Assembly: GCF_051401765.1 (NCBI RefSeq)
Contig: NW_027480440.1
Span: 3,286,001 to 3,350,000, forward strand
DNA length: 64,000 bases
Source: Calliopsis andreniformis
Taxonomy: Eukaryota; Arthropoda; Insecta; Hymenoptera; Andrenidae
Reading direction: 5' to 3'
In this document: positions 62,351-64,000 of the stretch, piece after piece
Layout: every line of letters starts with the position of its first letter
How positions within the stretch are numbered: position 1 is the stretch's first letter
Made by a program: the position numbers and the translations under genes
Notes under the pieces: generated by a model
What the model was told of the DNA's origin: nothing
What the model saw: only the letters and a program-made list of their open reading frames with translations
Databases searched by the model: none

Positions 62351-63245
62351 TCAATCATCAATAATCAATCTTCAATTCTCAACCCTCAATCCTCAATACT
62401 CAATTCTCAATCCTCAATCCTCAAACCTCAATCTTCAATCCTCAACACTCAATCTTCAATCCTCTATCCTCAATCCTCATTCATCAATCCTCAATCTTCA
62501 ATTCTCAATCGTCAATCCCCACTCCTCAATCCTCAACACCCAATCCTCAATCTTCAATCCTCAATCCTCAATCCTCAATACCCAATCCTCAATCTTCAAT
62601 ACTCAATCCTCAATCCTCAATTCTCAATCCTCAATCCTCAATCATCGGACCCCAGACATCAATATTCAATCCTCAGTCCTCGTCCTCAATCCACAACGCT
62701 CAATCCTCAATCCTCAATCTTCAATCATCAATATTCAATCTTCAGTCCTCAATCCTCAATCCTCAATCCTCAATCCTCAATCCTCAATGTTCAATCCGCA
62801 ATACCCAATCCTCAATCTTCAATACTCAATCCTCAATCCTCAATCCTCAATCCTCAATCCTCAATCCTCAATCCTCAATCCACAATCCTCAATCTTCAAT
62901 CCTCAATCCTCAATCCTCAGTCCTCAATACTCAACCATCAATCCTCAATTCCCAATACGCAATAGAATATCCTGAATTCTCAGGATTCAATACTGAAACG
63001 TCAATCCTCAACCCTCAGCCCTCATCCTCCATCCTCAATCCTCAATCCTCAATCCTCATTCCTCAAACCTCAATCTTCAATCCTCAGTCCTCAGTCCTTA
63101 AACCTCAATCCTCAACCCTCAGCCCTCATCCTCAATCCTCAATCCTCAATCCTCAATCCTCAATCTTCAATCCTCAATCCTCAGTCCTCAAACGTCAATT
63201 CTGAATCCTCAATCCTGAATCCTCAGTCTTCAGCCCTCAGTCCTC
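62350..63245 (+). repeat. Heptamer sequence with a shortened A block
   Basis: The first part repeats the CAACACTC / CCCCACTCC sequence of the 948-bp unit. GTTCAATCCGCAATACCC lies near 62,790. A shortened A block is at about 62,960-62,998 (AATAGAATATCCTGAATTC, then CAGGATTC). Confidence 0.65.
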
Positions 63246-63382
63246 AACAATCTGTTGTCAATCCACAATCCTCAATAGAATATCCTCAATTCACAGTTTT
63301 CTATACTCAATACTCGATCTGCAGTCTTCAAACCTATATCCACAAACATCAATTCTCATCACTCAACCCTCAACACTCAGTC
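63245..63382 (+). repeat. Block B near the right end
   Basis: It begins CAACAATCTGTTGTC like the B block at 47,590, but has AATAGAATATCCTC, CTATACTC and AAACCTATATCC. It ends CTCAGTCC before plain heptamers. Confidence 0.75.
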
Positions 63383-63975
63383 CTCAATGTTCAATCCTCA
63401 ATGCTCAATCCACAATCCTCAATCGTCAATCTTCAATCCTCAATACTCAATCTTCAATCCTCAATCCTCAATCCTCAATCCTCAATCCTAATTCTTCAAT
63501 CCTCAATACCCAATCCTCAATCCTCAACCCTCAGTCCTCATCCTCAATTCTCAATTCTCAATTCTCAATCCTCAATCCTCAATCCTCAACCCTCAGCCCT
63601 CATCCTCAATCCACAATCCTCAATCCTCAATCCTCAATCCTCGATCTTCAATCCTCAATAATCAATCTCCAATCCTAGATCCTCAATCCCCAATCCTCAA
63701 TCCTTAATCCTCAATCTTCAATCCTCAGTCCCCAGTCCTCAATCTTCAATCCTCAATGCTCCATCCTCAATCCTCAATCCTCAGTTCTGAATCCTCAATC
63801 CTCAATCCTCAAACCTCAACACTCAACCGTCAGTCCTCGTCCTCAATACTCAACCCTCAATCCTCAATCCTCAATCTTCAATCATCAGTACTCAATCTTC
63901 AATCCTCAATCCTCAATCCTCCATACTCAGTATTCAACACACAACCCTCACCCGTCAATCCTCAATTCTCATTAC
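63382..63975 (+). repeat. Heptamer sequence, no island
   Basis: Ordinary heptamers with the CAATCTCCAATCCTAGATCC word near 63,663, a minor recurrent motif that is also widespread in domains I and II. No gene-like sequence is present. Confidence 0.6.
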
Positions 63976-64000
63976 TCAATAGAATATCCTGAACTCTCAT
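63976..64000 (+). repeat. Block A cut by the window end
   Basis: The first 25 bases of an A block (AATAGAATATCCTGAACTC, then CAT). The EcoRI core is changed from GAATTC to GAACTC. The array and this block continue beyond the window. Confidence 0.75.

Larger units (their letters stand above)
1..64000. repeat. Heptanucleotide satellite array, consensus TCAATCC / GGATTGA
   Basis: The whole window is built from a 7-base word, consensus TCAATCC on the + strand, with single-base variants in most copies. The variants are mainly A or T at the C positions, giving words such as CAATACT, CAATCTT, CAGTCCT, CAACCCT and CAAACCT. G is absent from the consensus and rare in the sequence, roughly one to three per 60-base line by eye. 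I see no inverted stretch and no insertion of unrelated DNA. Long + strand open frames come from the arithmetic of a stop-free 7-mer: every frame reads S-I-L-N-P-Q-S. The reverse strand has TGA every 21 bases in each frame. The array continues past both ends of the window. A constitutive heterochromatin satellite of a eukaryote is the most likely identity; the species is not recognised. Confidence 0.97.
47540..64000 (+). repeat. Domain III: satellite with A-B modules and C blocks
   Basis: Domain III has A blocks followed about 250 bp later by a B block (A at 49,481, 53,371 and 58,227; B at 49,733, 53,620 and 58,478). It also has further B blocks and a third motif, the C block: CAATTGTCAATCC, then CAGTCCTCAGTCC, and CCTCCGTCCTC in several copies. 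Segments are shared within the domain at offsets of 3,887, 4,858, 5,367, 6,094, 7,105 and 7,219 bp. The array runs off the window in the middle of an A block. Confidence 0.65.

Noticed and set aside
86..63992. Dozens of long + strand open reading frames of 60-475 codons
   Set aside because: They are a by-product of a stop-free 7-mer. All three frames give the same S-I-L-N-P-Q-S repeat, frames overlap each other, starts are chance ATG or alternative codons, and ends are single-base variants. No domain, signal peptide or codon pattern is present.
1..64000. CRISPR array
   Set aside because: There are no unique spacers. The regular words are 7 bp, tandem and degenerate, and the longer repeats are hundreds to thousands of bases without a repeat-spacer pattern.
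1..64000. Telomeric repeat array
   Set aside because: The unit GGATTGA is not a telomere repeat that I recognise. TTAGGG, TTTAGGG and TTAGG arrays are absent, and the heavy divergence is not typical of telomerase products.
1..64000. tRNA, rRNA or other structured RNA gene
   Set aside because: The near absence of G on the + strand prevents ordinary stem-loop RNAs, and no known rRNA or tRNA motif was seen on either strand.
1..64000. Simple assembly or sequencing artefact for the whole window
   Set aside because: Scattered private base changes, subfamily markers and off-register islands argue for real sequence. Only the exact 1,370-bp pair is singled out for checking.
1..64000. Undescribed defence or mobile system with genes
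   Set aside because: No gene of any kind can be supported. The interest of this window is in satellite organisation and not in an encoded system.

Overview
The window is a single block of satellite DNA. I find no protein-coding gene, RNA gene, transposon, CRISPR array or other unique sequence. From end to end the + strand is a degenerate tandem array of a 7-base word, consensus TCAATCC (GGATTGA on the other strand). Common variants are CAATACT, CAATCTT, CAGTCCT, CAACCCT, CAAACCT, CAATTCT, CATTCTT, CAATCAT and CAATATT (written in the CAATCCT phase). The + strand is very poor in G, and every copy I read has the same orientation. Tens of kilobases of short-unit satellite with higher-order structure suggest heterochromatin (pericentromeric, centromeric or subtelomeric) of a eukaryote with a large genome. 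Nothing in the sequence identifies the species.

The long open frames on the + strand are an artefact. Seven is not divisible by three, so three heptamers make seven codons and all three frames read the same repeating heptapeptide, S-I-L-N-P-Q-S. The consensus has no stop on the + strand. On the - strand it gives TGA once every seven codons in each frame. No coding sequence is therefore annotated.

There are three levels of structure. (1) The heptamer. (2) Two related islands of about 110-140 bp that depart from the heptamer. Block A carries a GAATATCCTGAATTCTCATG core, often with an EcoRI site. Block B carries AACAATCAGTTGTC and then AGAATATCCTCAATTCAC. They align word for word and look like paralogues; I count about 24 full A copies and 31 B copies. 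(3) Higher-order segments of 0.4-6 kb that have been copied, mostly in tandem, and recombined into a mosaic.

Layout. Domain I (about 1-33,070) is dominated by seven nearly identical copies (H1-H7) of a segment with order A1, A2 (357 bp apart), B, B, plus one older partial copy. Adjacent copies arose by tandem duplications of 2,377, 3,058 and 5,802 bp. Three linked markers split the copies into two subfamilies, in order alpha, beta, alpha, alpha, alpha, beta, beta. Domain II (about 33,070-47,540) has a different set of segments, including an apparently exact 1,370-bp tandem duplication and a 377-bp one, and a shortened second A block. Domain III (about 47,540-64,000) has A-B modules about 250 bp apart, a third motif (C block), and nested duplications of 509 and 948 bp. 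Positions of repeat edges are read by eye and are approximate, because the heptamer background blurs every junction.
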